A stretch of DNA of 18,592 nucleotides from Dyella_B sp035277725 (GCF_035277725.1 NZ_DATEJY010000083.1:1-18592); one strand, 5' to 3'; positions 1 through 8,349 are shown, numbered from the stretch's first letter. Notes: a model not told the origin generated them from the sequence alone. Numbers and translations are program-made.

Positions 1-655
1 GGCGTGCGCATGTCGGGGTTCGGCGTTGCCTCACCCAACCTGCATGCAGGCAACATGGCTGAAGTCATTCATGGCTTCGCTTGATGAATTGCAAATCCGC
101 CTCGGCCGCTACGTGGGGGAATAAGAACGTAACGCCTTGAATTGACGAGGTGGCAAATTTTCAGGACGTCAGGTACTTGTAATCCCTTTCCGACTATCGG
201 TAAATTCCGCAGCCTGCGACGGGTGGGATGTCCCGCGTTTCGAGGCCGGGGCATTTACCAGGTTGCCACCATTACAGCTTGCCGCACGGTGCAGGCTTTA
301 TCAGGGATGATCATGACCAACGAAGTAGCCAATGTCGCCACATTATTGAGGCCCATCCGCATGGCGGAGCGTCGGCGCGATAGCGGCATTACCGCAGGCA
401 AAGCATGAAGCCGCGGCATGTGCCGGCTGCTCTTGCCATGACGCCTGATCGCTTTTTGCGTGCAGGCAACATTGCCAGCCCGCGCCATTGCGACGTATCC
501 CCGATTCGGCCCACCCATGATGACAATGGCGTTGCAGCACTGCGCGCTGTCCGTGGAAGAATTTGCGCCCAATCAAAGGGTTCGTTACGGATAGGCGAGC
601 ATTGCCTAACATTTTTTCACCAGATTTTCACATGACAAATTGGCGTTGCGAGTCG

Positions 656-667
656 GCTCAATTGAGC
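656..667. promoter_or_regulatory. Perfect 12-bp palindrome, possible operator
   Basis: The sequence GCTCAATTGAGC is a perfect inverted repeat in the AT-richer part of the tssB leader, about 265 bases before the tssB start, directly followed by an A/T-rich stretch (CATAAATTTAG). Placement fits a regulator site, but no regulator can be named and a chance palindrome is possible. Confidence 0.25.
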
Positions 668-918
668 ATAAATTTAGATGGGTAACAGGGACCTTTTCTT
701 TCGCGTCGTAACGCGTACTTTTTGCGGCGGTTGCCACGCGCTCGCCTCGCTACGTAGGCCCACGGGGGAGGGCCGCCGAGCCGCTTTGTTTCACCTTTGA
801 AGCCGGTTGCAAAGTTTGCTCCGTCAGGTGACGCACGTCTGTCATATGGCTGTCAACCGCGCTACCCGGCGGCGGTATTCGAATACAAGCAGTTCCACTT
901 GTTGTTGATCCTTATTCC

Positions 919-924
919 AAGGAG
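919..924 (+). promoter_or_regulatory. Ribosome binding site that fixes the tssB start
   Basis: AAGGAG lies 7 bases before the ATG at 932. It decides in favour of that start over the upstream in-frame ATG at 797, which would add 45 residues unlike any TssB. Confidence 0.8.
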
Positions 925-931
925 ACGTCGT

Positions 932-1435
932 ATGGCCAAGCAGAGCAGTCAGAAATTCATTGCGCGAAATCGCGCACCTCGAGTGCAAATCGAATACGAC
1001 GTCGAGGTTTATGGCGCACAGAAAAAAGTGCAGGTGCCGTTCGTGATGGGTGTGATGTCGGATCTCTCCGGCGCCAATAACGCCGAACTGCCGGCGATCG
1101 AAGAGCGCAAGGCGCTGGAAATCGACGTCGACAACTTCGACACCCGCCTGCAGGCGATGAAGCCGCGCGTGAGCTTTGCCGTGCCTAACACCTTGACGGG
1201 CGAAGGCAATCTCAGCGTCGACATCACCTTCGAAAGCATGGACGACTTCTCGCCCGCCGCTGTCGCACGCAAGGTGGCGCCGATCGCCAAGCTGCTCGAG
1301 GCACGCACCCAGCTCGCCAACCTCGGCACCTATCTGGATGGCAAGGCCGGCGCCGAAAAGCTGATCGCCCAGGCCATCAACGATCCAGCCCTGCTGCAAT
1401 CGCTGGCCTCCGCGCCCAAGCCGGAAGGGGAGTAA
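932..1435 (+). CDS. tssB: TssB, small subunit of the T6SS contractile sheath
   Basis: This 167-aa protein is TssB (VipA/ImpB family), which pairs with TssC to build the cytoplasmic sheath whose contraction drives the Hcp tube out of the cell. The length matches the family. The N-terminal half has the typical beta-strand region with VPFVMGVMSDLSG, followed by an EERK motif and the conserved DNFD stretch. The ITFESMDDFSPAAVA segment and a C-terminal alpha-helical region ending in LLQSLA are also characteristic. The start at 932 is supported by AAGGAG 7 bases upstream. It opens the tss block, and its stop lies 6 bases before tssC, whose ribosome binding site overlaps the tssB end, so the two are surely co-translated. 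Confidence 0.96.
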   Translation: MAKQSSQKFIARNRAPRVQIEYDVEVYGAQKKVQVPFVMGVMSDLSGANNAELPAIEERKALEIDVDNFDTRLQAMKPRVSFAVPNTLTGEGNLSVDITFESMDDFSPAAVARKVAPIAKLLEARTQLANLGTYLDGKAGAEKLIAQAINDPALLQSLASAPKPEGE

Positions 1436-1441
1436 TCGATC

Positions 1442-2935
1442 ATGGCAACTGAAAAACTGGCCGAACAAGGTGGCGCCGTACAAACCGTCGATGCCGGCGA
1501 TTTTGCTTCGCTGCTGACCAAGGAATTCAAGCCCAAGAGCGACCGTGCGCGCGAGGAAGTGGAATCGGCGGTGCGCACGCTGGCCGAGCAGGTGTTGAAC
1601 AAGGCGGACATCGTTTCCGATGACGTCACCCAGACCATCAACGCCTACATCGCGGAACTTGATCGCAAGATCAGCGAGCAGCTCAACCTGGTCATGCATC
1701 ACGCGGATTTCCAGAAACTGGAAAGCGCCTGGCGCGGCCTGCATTACCTGGTCAACAACACGGAAACGGATCAGCTATTGAAGATCCGTGTGTTCAACAT
1801 CTCCAAGAAGGAACTGGGCAAGACGCTGAAGCGTTATAAAGGCACGGCGTGGGACCAGAGCCCGATCTTCAAGAAAGTCTACGAAGAAGAGTACGGCCAG
1901 CTGGGCGGCGAGCCCTATGGCTGTCTGGTCGGCGACTACTACTTCGATCACAGCCCGCAGGACGTCGAAATGCTGGGCGGCATTGCCCAGGTGGCTGCGG
2001 CCGCGCACGCGCCGTTCATCAGTGCCGCCAACTCCACCCTGATGGGCATGGACAGCTGGAACGAGCTGGCCAACCCGCGCGACCTGGCGAAGATCTTCTC
2101 CACGCCCGATTACGCCTCCTGGCGTTCGCTGCGCGAATCGGATGATGCCAAGTATCTCGGCCTGACCATGCCGCGCACGCTGGCGCGCCTGCCGTACGGT
2201 GCCAAGACCAACCCGGTGGACGAGTTCGATTTCGAAGAAGACACCACCGGCGCCGACTCGTCCAAGTACACCTGGCAGAACGCCGCCTACGCGATGGCGG
2301 TGAACATCAACCGCTCGTTCAAGGAATACGGCTGGTGCTCGCGCATTCGCGGTATTGAATCCGGCGGTGCGGTGGAGGGCTTGCCGGTGCATACCTTCCC
2401 GACCGACGACGGTGGCGTGGACATGAAGTGCCCCACCGAAATCGCCATCACCGACCGCCGCTCGGCGGAACTGGACAAAATGGGCCTGATGCCGCTGGTC
2501 CACCGCAAGAATTCCGACATGGCCGCCTTTATCAGCGCACAGTCGCTGGCCAAGCCGGAGGAATACGACAACCCCGACGCCACCGCCAACGCGGCGCTGG
2601 CTGCGCGCCTGCCGTACATGTTCGCCTGCTGCCGTTTCGCGCATTACCTGAAGTGCATCGTGCGCGACAAGATCGGTTCCTTCAGCAGCCGCGAATCGGT
2701 GGAGAAGTGGCTCAGTAACTGGATCAGCCAGTACATCGATGGCGATCCGGAAAACTCCAGCGAAGAAACCAAGGCGCGCAAGCCGCTTTCCGCTGCGGAA
2801 GTGGTGGTCGAGGAGGTCGAAGGCGCGCCCGGCTATTACAGCTCCAAGTTTTTCCTCAAGCCGCATTACCAGCTTGAGGGTTTGACGGTGTCGTTGCGCC
2901 TGGTCTCGCGTCTGCCGTCGGCGGCGAAGGCTTGA
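1442..2935 (+). CDS. tssC: TssC, large subunit of the T6SS contractile sheath
   Basis: This 497-aa protein is TssC (VipB/ImpC family), the major sheath subunit that assembles with TssB around the Hcp tube. The length is normal. Recognisable stretches are LESAWRGLHYLV near residue 100, GDYYFDH, the IRGIESGGAVEGLP region, and the C-terminal YYSSKFFLKPHYQLEGLTVS segment that belongs to the handshake and tube-contacting part of the protein. In characterised systems the N-terminal helix of TssC is the ClpV recognition site; the DFASLLTKEF segment lies in the right place, but its role here is inferred. GGAAGGGGAG at 1423-1432 serves as ribosome binding site and reaches into the tssB end. Confidence 0.97.
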   Translation: MATEKLAEQGGAVQTVDAGDFASLLTKEFKPKSDRAREEVESAVRTLAEQVLNKADIVSDDVTQTINAYIAELDRKISEQLNLVMHHADFQKLESAWRGLHYLVNNTETDQLLKIRVFNISKKELGKTLKRYKGTAWDQSPIFKKVYEEEYGQLGGEPYGCLVGDYYFDHSPQDVEMLGGIAQVAAAAHAPFISAANSTLMGMDSWNELANPRDLAKIFSTPDYASWRSLRESDDAKYLGLTMPRTLARLPYGAKTNPVDEFDFEEDTTGADSSKYTWQNAAYAMAVNINRSFKEYGWCSRIRGIESGGAVEGLPVHTFPTDDGGVDMKCPTEIAITDRRSAELDKMGLMPLVHRKNSDMAAFISAQSLAKPEEYDNPDATANAALAARLPYMFACCRFAHYLKCIVRDKIGSFSSRESVEKWLSNWISQYIDGDPENSSEETKARKPLSAAEVVVEEVEGAPGYYSSKFFLKPHYQLEGLTVSLRLVSRLPSAAKA

Positions 2936-2983
2936 ATCAGGAAGTAGTGCAGTAAAAGGAGCCGCCGGGTTGGCGGTAGCCCT

Positions 2984-3013
2984 CATCAATCAGACCATCA
3001 TCAATCAGAGCAG
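2984..3013 (+). repeat. 15-bp near-tandem duplication before hcp
   Basis: CATCAATCAGA occurs at 2984-2994 and again at 2999-3009 with a 15-base period, directly before the hcp ribosome binding site (GAGGAGAGG at 3015-3023). A small GC hairpin (CCGCC 2962-2966, GGCGG 2972-2976, loop of five) precedes it. The roughly 90-base gap between tssC and hcp may tune hcp translation, but there is no direct proof. Confidence 0.5.
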
Positions 3014-3027
3014 CGAGGAGAGGATTT

Positions 3028-3531
3028 ATGGCATTCGACATGCATATCAAGTTTGAAGGCGGCAGCGTTGCGGTCAAAGGCGCGTCCAATCACAAGAAGC
3101 ACAAGGGCGAAGTGCCGATCCTGGCCTGGTCGTGGGGCGTCAGCAACAGCGGCGACCTGCACTCCGGCGCAGGTTCGGCCAGCGGTGGCAAGGCGCACGT
3201 GCAGGACATCTCCATCACCAAGTACGTGGACGGTTGCTCCAACGCACTGCTGCAGGCTTGCGCCACCGGCGCACGCATCGAAAAGGCCACGCTGTACGTG
3301 ACCAACGCCACCGGCGAGCAGACCGACTTCCTCACCATCGAGCTGAGCGAAGGCGTGCTGGTCAACTCCATGTCCACCGGCGGTAGCGGCGGCGAAGATC
3401 GCCTCACCGAAAACGTCACGCTGCACTTCGGCAAGTTCAAGTACTCGTTCCAGCCGCAGGACGACAAGGGCGGCAAGGACGGCGGCACGAAGGACTTCAC
3501 CTTCGACATGCAGCAGGTTGCCAAGGGCTGA
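3028..3531 (+). CDS. hcp: Hcp (TssD), T6SS inner-tube protein of the Hcp1 type
   Basis: This 167-aa protein is Hcp, whose hexamer rings stack into the tube expelled by sheath contraction. It resembles Hcp1 of P. aeruginosa as I remember it: LAWSWG near residues 32-37, VQDISITKYVD, and STGGSGGEDRLTENVTL near the C-terminus. S35 within AWSW sits where Hcp1 has Ser31, a lumen residue reported to matter for binding Tse2. That is relevant because a Tse2-like toxin lies 5 kb downstream. Hcp1-type tubes act as chaperones for small effectors. The ribosome binding site GAGGAGAGG is strong, and the gene has its own upstream gap and several hairpins after it, which fits expression above that of its neighbours. 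Confidence 0.97.
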   Translation: MAFDMHIKFEGGSVAVKGASNHKKHKGEVPILAWSWGVSNSGDLHSGAGSASGGKAHVQDISITKYVDGCSNALLQACATGARIEKATLYVTNATGEQTDFLTIELSEGVLVNSMSTGGSGGEDRLTENVTLHFGKFKYSFQPQDDKGGKDGGTKDFTFDMQQVAKG

Positions 3532-3588
3532 GTTTGAGCCAGCGCTTGCACTGATCCCGGTTTACAACTGCCGGGGTTTGCAGACGAA

Positions 3589-3630
3589 GGCTGGCGTTGC
3601 ACGAAGCAATCCGTTCGTGCGACGCCAGCC
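3589..3630. other. Long stem-loop 3' of hcp (possible processing site or terminator)
   Basis: The arms GGCTGGCGTTGCACGAA (3589-3605) and TTCGTGCGACGCCAGCC (3614-3630) pair over 17 positions with one T-G mismatch that is a wobble pair in RNA. The loop has 8 bases. There is no T-run afterwards, so it is not a standard intrinsic terminator. Its place directly after hcp suggests a 3' stabilising structure that uncouples hcp from tagJ and later genes. A second short palindrome (GCCACCT, C, AGGTGGC) follows at 3644-3658. Confidence 0.6.
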
Positions 3631-3657
3631 GGCCACGATGACAGCCACCTCAGGTGG

Positions 3658-3738
3658 CCGTCATTCCCGCGAAAGCGGGAATCCATTTTCAAGAATGCAT
3701 CAGGGCAAGATGGATGCCCGCGTTCGCGGGCATGACGG
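3658..3738. repeat. Inverted pair of REP-like palindromes (BIME-like)
   Basis: Unit one (3658-3686) has the hairpin ATTCCCGC-GAAA-GCGGGAAT at 3663-3682. Unit two (3710-3738) has TGCCCGCG-TT-CGCGGGCA at 3715-3732. Reverse-complementing unit one gives unit two with only a few differences, including the flanking GTCAT and ATCCAT ends. This is the usual form of extragenic palindromes in many proteobacteria. The rest of the hcp-tagJ gap (3532-3850) holds hairpins and no gene; a strong purine-rich AAAGGAGGAGGG at about 3785 is followed by no plausible start. Confidence 0.8.
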
Positions 3739-3850
3739 CATCACGGGGATGTGTGCTTCATGGCAATCCAGCTCCACTCCTGTCAAAGGAGGAGGGCGGT
3801 GGGCGTCGCCGCGACAAATTCCCGCCTTCCGGAACGCAGGGACTTAGGAC

Positions 3851-4639
3851 ATGACCCCCGAAAACATGCTGAAAGAAGGCCGCCTCGACGAGGCGTTGCA
3901 GGGTTTGACCGCTCAGGTGCGCGGCAATCCGGCCGATGCCAAGGCACGCGTATTTTTGTTTCAGCTGCTGTCGTTGCTGGGGCAGTGGGAGCGTGCGCAA
4001 ACGCAGCTGAAAGTAAGTGGCGAACTGGATCCCGGCAATACGCTGATGGTGGAAGCGTACAGCCGCGCCTTGCAGGGCGAGCTGAAACGCGCTCATGTCA
4101 TGCGTGGCGAACAGCTGCCGACGGTGATCGGTGAACCTGCGCAATGGCTGGCTTTGTTGCTGCAATCACTGAAGCTGATTGGCGAAGAACGCTATGCGCA
4201 AGCGCTGCCGCTGCGCGAGCAGGCTTTCGACGCCGCTGAAGCGGTGAGCGGAACGATTGACGGCCAGCGCTTCGAGTGGCTCGCCGATGCCGATCCGCGC
4301 TTCGGGCCATGCTTGGAAGTGACCGTCAACGGTGGCTATGCGTGGGTACCGTTCGCACGCATTCGCGAATTGAAGTTCGAAGCACCGACCGATCTGCGCG
4401 ACAAAGTGTGGGCGCCGGTACAGATCACCTGGACCAACGGCGGCGAAGCGATCGGTTTCGTGCCGTGCCGTTACCCGAATTCAGAACGCGCCGCCGACAG
4501 CGATGTGGTGCTGGCGCGCAAGACCGAGTGGATCGATCTTGGCGACGAGTGCTTCGTCGGCACCGGTCAGCGCATGCTGGCGACGGATGCCGGCGAGTAC
4601 CCGCTGTTGGATGTCCGCACCATCACGTTTGATGTGTAA
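3851..4639 (+). CDS. tagJ: TagJ (ImpE-like), sheath-associated T6SS accessory protein
   Basis: This 262-aa protein matches the ImpE/TagJ family. The first 100 residues form TPR-like helices (LKEGRLDEAL, GNPADAKARVFLFQLLSLLG, WERAQTQLKVSGELDPGN). The C-terminal half is the ImpE globular domain, with FEWLADADPRFGP, VPFARIRELKFEAP and a closing segment with IDLGDECFVGTGQRML. TagJ binds TssB in characterised systems and is thought to modulate ClpV-dependent sheath disassembly; it occurs in one T6SS subgroup, including HSI-I. The start follows a weak purine stretch (GGACTTAGGAC). The stop is 6 bases from tssE, so the two are coupled. Confidence 0.92.
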   Translation: MTPENMLKEGRLDEALQGLTAQVRGNPADAKARVFLFQLLSLLGQWERAQTQLKVSGELDPGNTLMVEAYSRALQGELKRAHVMRGEQLPTVIGEPAQWLALLLQSLKLIGEERYAQALPLREQAFDAAEAVSGTIDGQRFEWLADADPRFGPCLEVTVNGGYAWVPFARIRELKFEAPTDLRDKVWAPVQITWTNGGEAIGFVPCRYPNSERAADSDVVLARKTEWIDLGDECFVGTGQRMLATDAGEYPLLDVRTITFDV

Positions 4640-4645
4640 CAGCTC

Positions 4646-5143
4646 ATGGCCGAGCTCACCACCCAGGAACGCCTGCAGCCGTCGCTGCTGGATCGGCTGG
4701 CCGATGACGAACCGGCTAAGCCTGAGGAAAGCCGCGAAAAACGCGTGATTTCCGCCTCGCGCCTGCGCGATTGCGTGGCGCGCGATATTTCCTGGCTGCT
4801 CAATTGCGTGAATCTCGGCATCGACGACGAGCTGGCCGAGTATCCGGAAGTGGCGCGCTCGGTGGTCAATTTCGGCATTCCCGATCTCACCGGCGTGGCC
4901 GTGTCGGGTGTCGACGCCAAGGTGCTGCAGCGGCAGATCCGCGAAGCCATCCTTACGTTCGAGCCGCGGCTTACGTCCAACACCTTGCGCGTGATCGTCA
5001 ACGCCGATCTCAAGCGCATGGATCGCCAATCGCTCACCTTCAACATCGAATCGGAAATGTGGGCACAGCCGATTCCGTTGAATCTGTATCTCAAGACCGA
5101 AGTGGACCTGGAAACAGGCAAGTTCAACGTGTCCGATAGCTGA
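4646..5143 (+). CDS. tssE: TssE, gp25-like T6SS baseplate wedge protein
   Basis: This 165-aa protein is TssE, homologous to phage T4 gp25, which joins the sheath to the baseplate. Visible signatures are LQPSLLDRLADDEP at the N-terminus, the first helix region around LRDCVARDISWLLN, VNFGIPDLTG, and QIREAILTFEPRLTSNTLRV, the core of the gp25 fold. Length is at the family norm. It begins 6 bases after tagJ without its own strong ribosome binding site. It is followed by a 271-base hairpin-rich gap before tssF. Confidence 0.95.
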   Translation: MAELTTQERLQPSLLDRLADDEPAKPEESREKRVISASRLRDCVARDISWLLNCVNLGIDDELAEYPEVARSVVNFGIPDLTGVAVSGVDAKVLQRQIREAILTFEPRLTSNTLRVIVNADLKRMDRQSLTFNIESEMWAQPIPLNLYLKTEVDLETGKFNVSDS

Positions 5144-5189
5144 GGCTTATAGGACCTTTATGTCCCAACGCTCCGCGAATCCTTTCTTT

Positions 5190-5351
5190 GTCATTCCAGC
5201 GAAAGCTGGAATCCAGTGCCTTTCTGCCCAAAAGTCAACGGATTCAACACTAGTCGTAATGCTTGATACATCGTCGTCCCGGCGAAGGCCGGGACCCAGC
5301 GACTTTGCACTCCTCAACGACACTGGACCCCGGCCTTCGCCGGGGCGACGG
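5190..5351. repeat. Cluster of three REP-like palindromes between tssE and tssF
   Basis: Unit A is at 5190-5216 (hairpin ATTCCAGC-GAAA-GCTGGAAT, 5193-5212). Unit B is at 5275-5299 (GTCCCGGC-GAAG-GCCGGGAC, 5276-5295). Unit C is at 5323-5351 (CCCCGGC-CTTC-GCCGGGG, 5328-5345) and is the inverted counterpart of B, ending in GACGG. A is of the same type as the palindromes after hcp; B and C form a GC-richer subtype. No gene lies between 5144 and 5414; reading frames through these palindromes give the familiar false peptide VIPAKAGIQ. Confidence 0.8.
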
Positions 5352-5414
5352 TTCGGTAGCGTCGAATCGACGGGCAAAAATCCTGCCTTGCGCAAACGTA
5401 GGGAACACTGACCT

Positions 5415-7298
5415 ATGGACCCGCGACTGCTGCGCTACTACAACCGCGAGCTGCAACACGTCCGGGAAATGGGCGCGGAATTCGCACGCGAATATCCCAA
5501 GATTGCCGGCCGCCTCGGCATGGAAGGCTTCGAGTGCGCCGATCCGTACGTGGAACGCTTGCTGGAAGGTTTTGCCTTCCTGGCCGCACGCATCCAGCTC
5601 AAGCTCGACGCGCAGTATCCGGTGTTCACGCAACACCTGATGGAGATGATCTACCCGCACTACCTGTCGCCGATCCCGTCGATGGCCGTGGTGCAGTTGA
5701 ATCCTGATACCAAAGAAAGCGCGCTGGCTACCGGCTATACCGTCGCGCGCAATACCGCCTTGCGCAGCCTGATCGCCAACGACGACCGCACCGCGTGCGA
5801 ATACCGCACCGCGCACGACGTCACCCTGTGGCCGCTGGAACTGGTCGAAGCCAAATATTTCGAGACACCGGCCGCCATCGCCGCCGCCAGCGTGCCGATT
5901 CCCGCCGGCAAGACGGTGCGTGCAGGCCTGCGCCTGAAATTCGTGATCACCGCCGGCGCGCAAGCCAACATGCTGGCGATGGACGAGCTGCCGATCTTCA
6001 TTGCCGGCGCCGACGAACTGCCCAAGCGCCTGTACGAGCAACTGCTCGGCAATGCGCAAGGTTTCGTGGTGCGCATGCCCAGCCCCAGCGGCACGCTGGT
6101 CGAACACTTCGATGCCTCGGCGATTCGCGACAAGGGCTTTGCCGACGACGAAGCGTTGCTGCCGTTTTCGGACCGCTCCTTCAGCGGCTATCGCCTGCTG
6201 CAGGAATATTTCGCCTGCCCGGAGCGCTTCCTGTTCGCCGTATTCACCGGCTTGAAACAGGTGCTCGCGCGTTCGCAGGCCACCGAATTCGACATCACCG
6301 TTTTCTTCGACCGCAGCGTCAGCCGGCTGCACAACGCCGTCGATACCAGCAATTTCCGGCTGTTCTGCACGCCGGCCATCAATCTGTTTCCGCGCCGCGC
6401 CGATCGCATCCATCTGCAACAAGGCAAAACCGAATACCACGTGCTGGCCGATCGCACGCGGCCGATGGATTTCGAAGTGCACAGCATGAGCCAGGTGGAA
6501 GGCTTCGGCGATCGCGCGGAACCGGAGCAGCGCTTTCAACCGTTCTACGGTTGCGACGAGCGCGTGTGGCATAGCGGCAGCGCCGCCTTCTACACGCTGC
6601 GTCGCGAACCGCGCTTGCTGTCCGCGCGGCAGAAATTACATGGTGCACGTTCTAGCTACGTGGGAAGCGAAGTATTCATTTCGCTGGTGGATGCCAACGA
6701 CGCGCCGTATTCCACCAAGTTGCGCCAGATCGGCATGATGCTGATGTGCACCAACCGTGATCTGCCGTTGCAGATGCCGGTGGGCAAGTCGCGTACCGAT
6801 TTCACCTTGGAAACCGGTGCGCCGATTACGTCCATTCGCTGCGTCGCCGGTCCCACCAAACCGCGCGCACCGACAGCCAATGGCGAAACCGCGTGGCGCC
6901 TGCTCAGCCATCTGCAGCTCAACTACGTGTCGCTGTTGGGCGACAGCGGTGAAGAAGGTGCTGCGGCGCTGCGCGAAATGCTGACCTTGTATTGCGATGA
7001 ATTCGACGCCAGTGCACGCCGCCAGATCGAAGGCGTGAAGGCCGTCGGTTGCCAACCGGTGGTCAGGCGTATTCCGGTACCGGGACCGATCGCTTTCGGG
7101 CGTGGCCTGGAAATTACTTTGACTTGCGATGACGGTGCTTTCGAAGGCACGGGGGCCTTCCTGCTCGGCTCGGTAATGCGGCATTTCTTTGCGCGCTACG
7201 TCTCGGTGAACTCCTTCACCGAAACCGTACTGCGCACCCTGGAACGCAACGAGGTGGCTCGATGGCCGGCCCGACTCGGCAAACGCCAGATTCTGTAG
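5415..7298 (+). CDS. tssF: TssF, T6SS baseplate wedge subunit
   Basis: This 627-aa protein is TssF (VasA/ImpG family), which forms TssF2-TssG wedges of the baseplate around the VgrG hub. The N-terminus MDPRLLRYYNRELQHVREMG and the following EFAREYPKIAGRLGM are the family signature. Further typical stretches are VERLLEGFAFLAARIQLKLD near residue 50 and TQHLMEMIYPHYLSPIPSMA near 75. The C-terminus ends with GRGLEITLTCDD and RHFFARYVSVNSFTETVL. The length is normal. Its 3' end overlaps tssG by 37 bases. The ribosome binding site is weak, so expression may depend on upstream transcription through the REP-rich gap. Confidence 0.97.
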   Translation: MDPRLLRYYNRELQHVREMGAEFAREYPKIAGRLGMEGFECADPYVERLLEGFAFLAARIQLKLDAQYPVFTQHLMEMIYPHYLSPIPSMAVVQLNPDTKESALATGYTVARNTALRSLIANDDRTACEYRTAHDVTLWPLELVEAKYFETPAAIAAASVPIPAGKTVRAGLRLKFVITAGAQANMLAMDELPIFIAGADELPKRLYEQLLGNAQGFVVRMPSPSGTLVEHFDASAIRDKGFADDEALLPFSDRSFSGYRLLQEYFACPERFLFAVFTGLKQVLARSQATEFDITVFFDRSVSRLHNAVDTSNFRLFCTPAINLFPRRADRIHLQQGKTEYHVLADRTRPMDFEVHSMSQVEGFGDRAEPEQRFQPFYGCDERVWHSGSAAFYTLRREPRLLSARQKLHGARSSYVGSEVFISLVDANDAPYSTKLRQIGMMLMCTNRDLPLQMPVGKSRTDFTLETGAPITSIRCVAGPTKPRAPTANGETAWRLLSHLQLNYVSLLGDSGEEGAAALREMLTLYCDEFDASARRQIEGVKAVGCQPVVRRIPVPGPIAFGRGLEITLTCDDGAFEGTGAFLLGSVMRHFFARYVSVNSFTETVLRTLERNEVARWPARLGKRQIL

Positions 7299-8299
7299 CG
7301 CTGGGACGTGTAGCGCTGGAGCAGGCGCTGCGCGACCGGCCGGAAGTCTTCGAATTTTTCGAAGCGCTTCGTTGGCTCGAATGCGCGCATCCGGACCGCC
7401 CGCGCTTCGGCCGTTCCACCAAGCCGGCGGAAGATCCCGTGCGCCTGTGCCAGACGCCATCGCTGGCGTTCGCACCGCGCACCGTGGATCGCTTCGAGCC
7501 GCAAGCCGATGGCAAGCCGCCGCGCATGTACAGCTTGTTCTTCGGCTTGTTCGGGCCGAATGCGCCGTTGCCGTTGCATCTGACCGAATACGCACTGGAC
7601 CGCAAACTCAACGCACGCGATGGCACTTTCATCGCGTTCGCGGACATCTTTCATCACCGCATGCTGAGCCTGTTCTATCGCGTGTGGGCCGATGCGCAGC
7701 CGACCATCCAGCTCGATCGTCCCGGCGAAGATCGCTTCAGTCTTTACATGGGCGCGCTGGTGGGCTTGTCCACCGCCAACCTGCAAAGTCGCGACGCGTT
7801 GCCGGACCGCTACAAGCATTTCTTTGCCGGACGCCTGCTGGCGCAGGCGCGCAATGCGGAAGGACTGAAACATCTGCTGGAGCACTTCTTCGGTGTTCCG
7901 GTGAGCGTGATCGAGTTCACCACCGAGTGGATGCGTTTGCCGGAATCCGCACATTTGCGCCTGGGCCAATCGCGCGATGTAGCGGGCCTGGGTTCCACCG
8001 CGGTCGTCGGCGAATACGTGTGGGGCGCACAGCAACGCTTCCGCCTGCGGCTTGGACCCTTGACGCGTTCGCAATTCAACAACTTCCTGCCGGGCGGCGA
8101 AGCGCTGCGCCAGTTGGTGGCGGCGGTAAAAACCTATGTCGGCGAGGAAAAAGCCTGGGACGTGCAACTCGTGCTCAAGCACGAGGAGATACCGACCACG
8201 CGCATGGGACAGAGCGGGCGGATGGGGTTGACCACCTGGCTGGGGCAACAGCAACGCAAGGCGGATAACGATGATGTGGTCTTGCGGCCGGTGGGGTAG
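7262..8299 (+). CDS. tssG: TssG, T6SS baseplate wedge subunit
   Basis: This 345-aa protein is TssG (VasB/ImpH family), partner of TssF in the baseplate wedge. Signatures are RPEVFEFFEALRWLE near residue 26, the PPRMYSLFFGLFGPNAPLPL stretch near residue 86, ADIFHHRMLSLFYRVW, and the C-terminal RLGPLTRSQFNNFLPGG and LTTWLG segments. The start at 7262 lies inside tssF and is preceded by GAGGTGG, a reasonable ribosome binding site, which suggests translational coupling. After the stop there is a 10-bp palindrome (GCGGTACCGC, 8300-8309). In P. aeruginosa HSI-I the next gene is clpV; here about 1.2 kb of toxin-immunity genes is inserted. Confidence 0.96.
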   Translation: MAGPTRQTPDSVALGRVALEQALRDRPEVFEFFEALRWLECAHPDRPRFGRSTKPAEDPVRLCQTPSLAFAPRTVDRFEPQADGKPPRMYSLFFGLFGPNAPLPLHLTEYALDRKLNARDGTFIAFADIFHHRMLSLFYRVWADAQPTIQLDRPGEDRFSLYMGALVGLSTANLQSRDALPDRYKHFFAGRLLAQARNAEGLKHLLEHFFGVPVSVIEFTTEWMRLPESAHLRLGQSRDVAGLGSTAVVGEYVWGAQQRFRLRLGPLTRSQFNNFLPGGEALRQLVAAVKTYVGEEKAWDVQLVLKHEEIPTTRMGQSGRMGLTTWLGQQQRKADNDDVVLRPVG

Positions 8300-8349
8300 G
8301 CGGTACCGCGATAAGGCACTCATAGTTCATTTGTCGAAAGGAAATTGGC

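Larger units (their letters stand above)
1..931. other. Leader region upstream of tssB without a confident gene
   Basis: I see no convincing gene here. Frames open at the left edge end at a TGA (82-84) or a TAA (122-124), so the tail of an upstream gene could be present, but neither tail is recognisable. Short ORFs on both strands between 140 and 635 lack good ribosome binding sites and family resemblance. The part from about 600 to 700 is relatively AT-rich and contains a perfect 12-bp palindrome. With the tss block starting at 932 on a strong ribosome binding site, this is the natural place for the operon promoter and regulator sites, but I could not identify a clear -35/-10 or -24/-12 pair. 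Confidence 0.5.

Noticed and set aside
45..472. 12-base direct repeat TGCAGGCAACAT at 45-56 and 461-472
   Set aside because: Two copies of a short word with no supporting structure; chance is likely.
255..612. Two overlapping minus-strand ORFs and plus-strand ORFs at 142 and 405
   Set aside because: No good ribosome binding sites, no recognisable family, and they compete for the same bases.
797..931. N-terminal extension of tssB from the ATG at 797
   Set aside because: The ATG at 932 has AAGGAG at good spacing and gives the normal TssB N-terminus.
3658..5351. Repeats considered as a CRISPR array
   Set aside because: The units are palindromic, irregularly spaced and divergent, with no regular spacers and no cas genes.
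5160..5411. ORFs on both strands through the tssE-tssF gap, including one with VIPAKAGIQ
   Set aside because: They are translations of REP-like palindromes; this peptide is a well-known false product of such elements.
5250..6572. Long minus-strand ORF (440 codons) opposite tssF
   Set aside because: It is a GC-driven shadow frame of tssF that also crosses REP palindromes.
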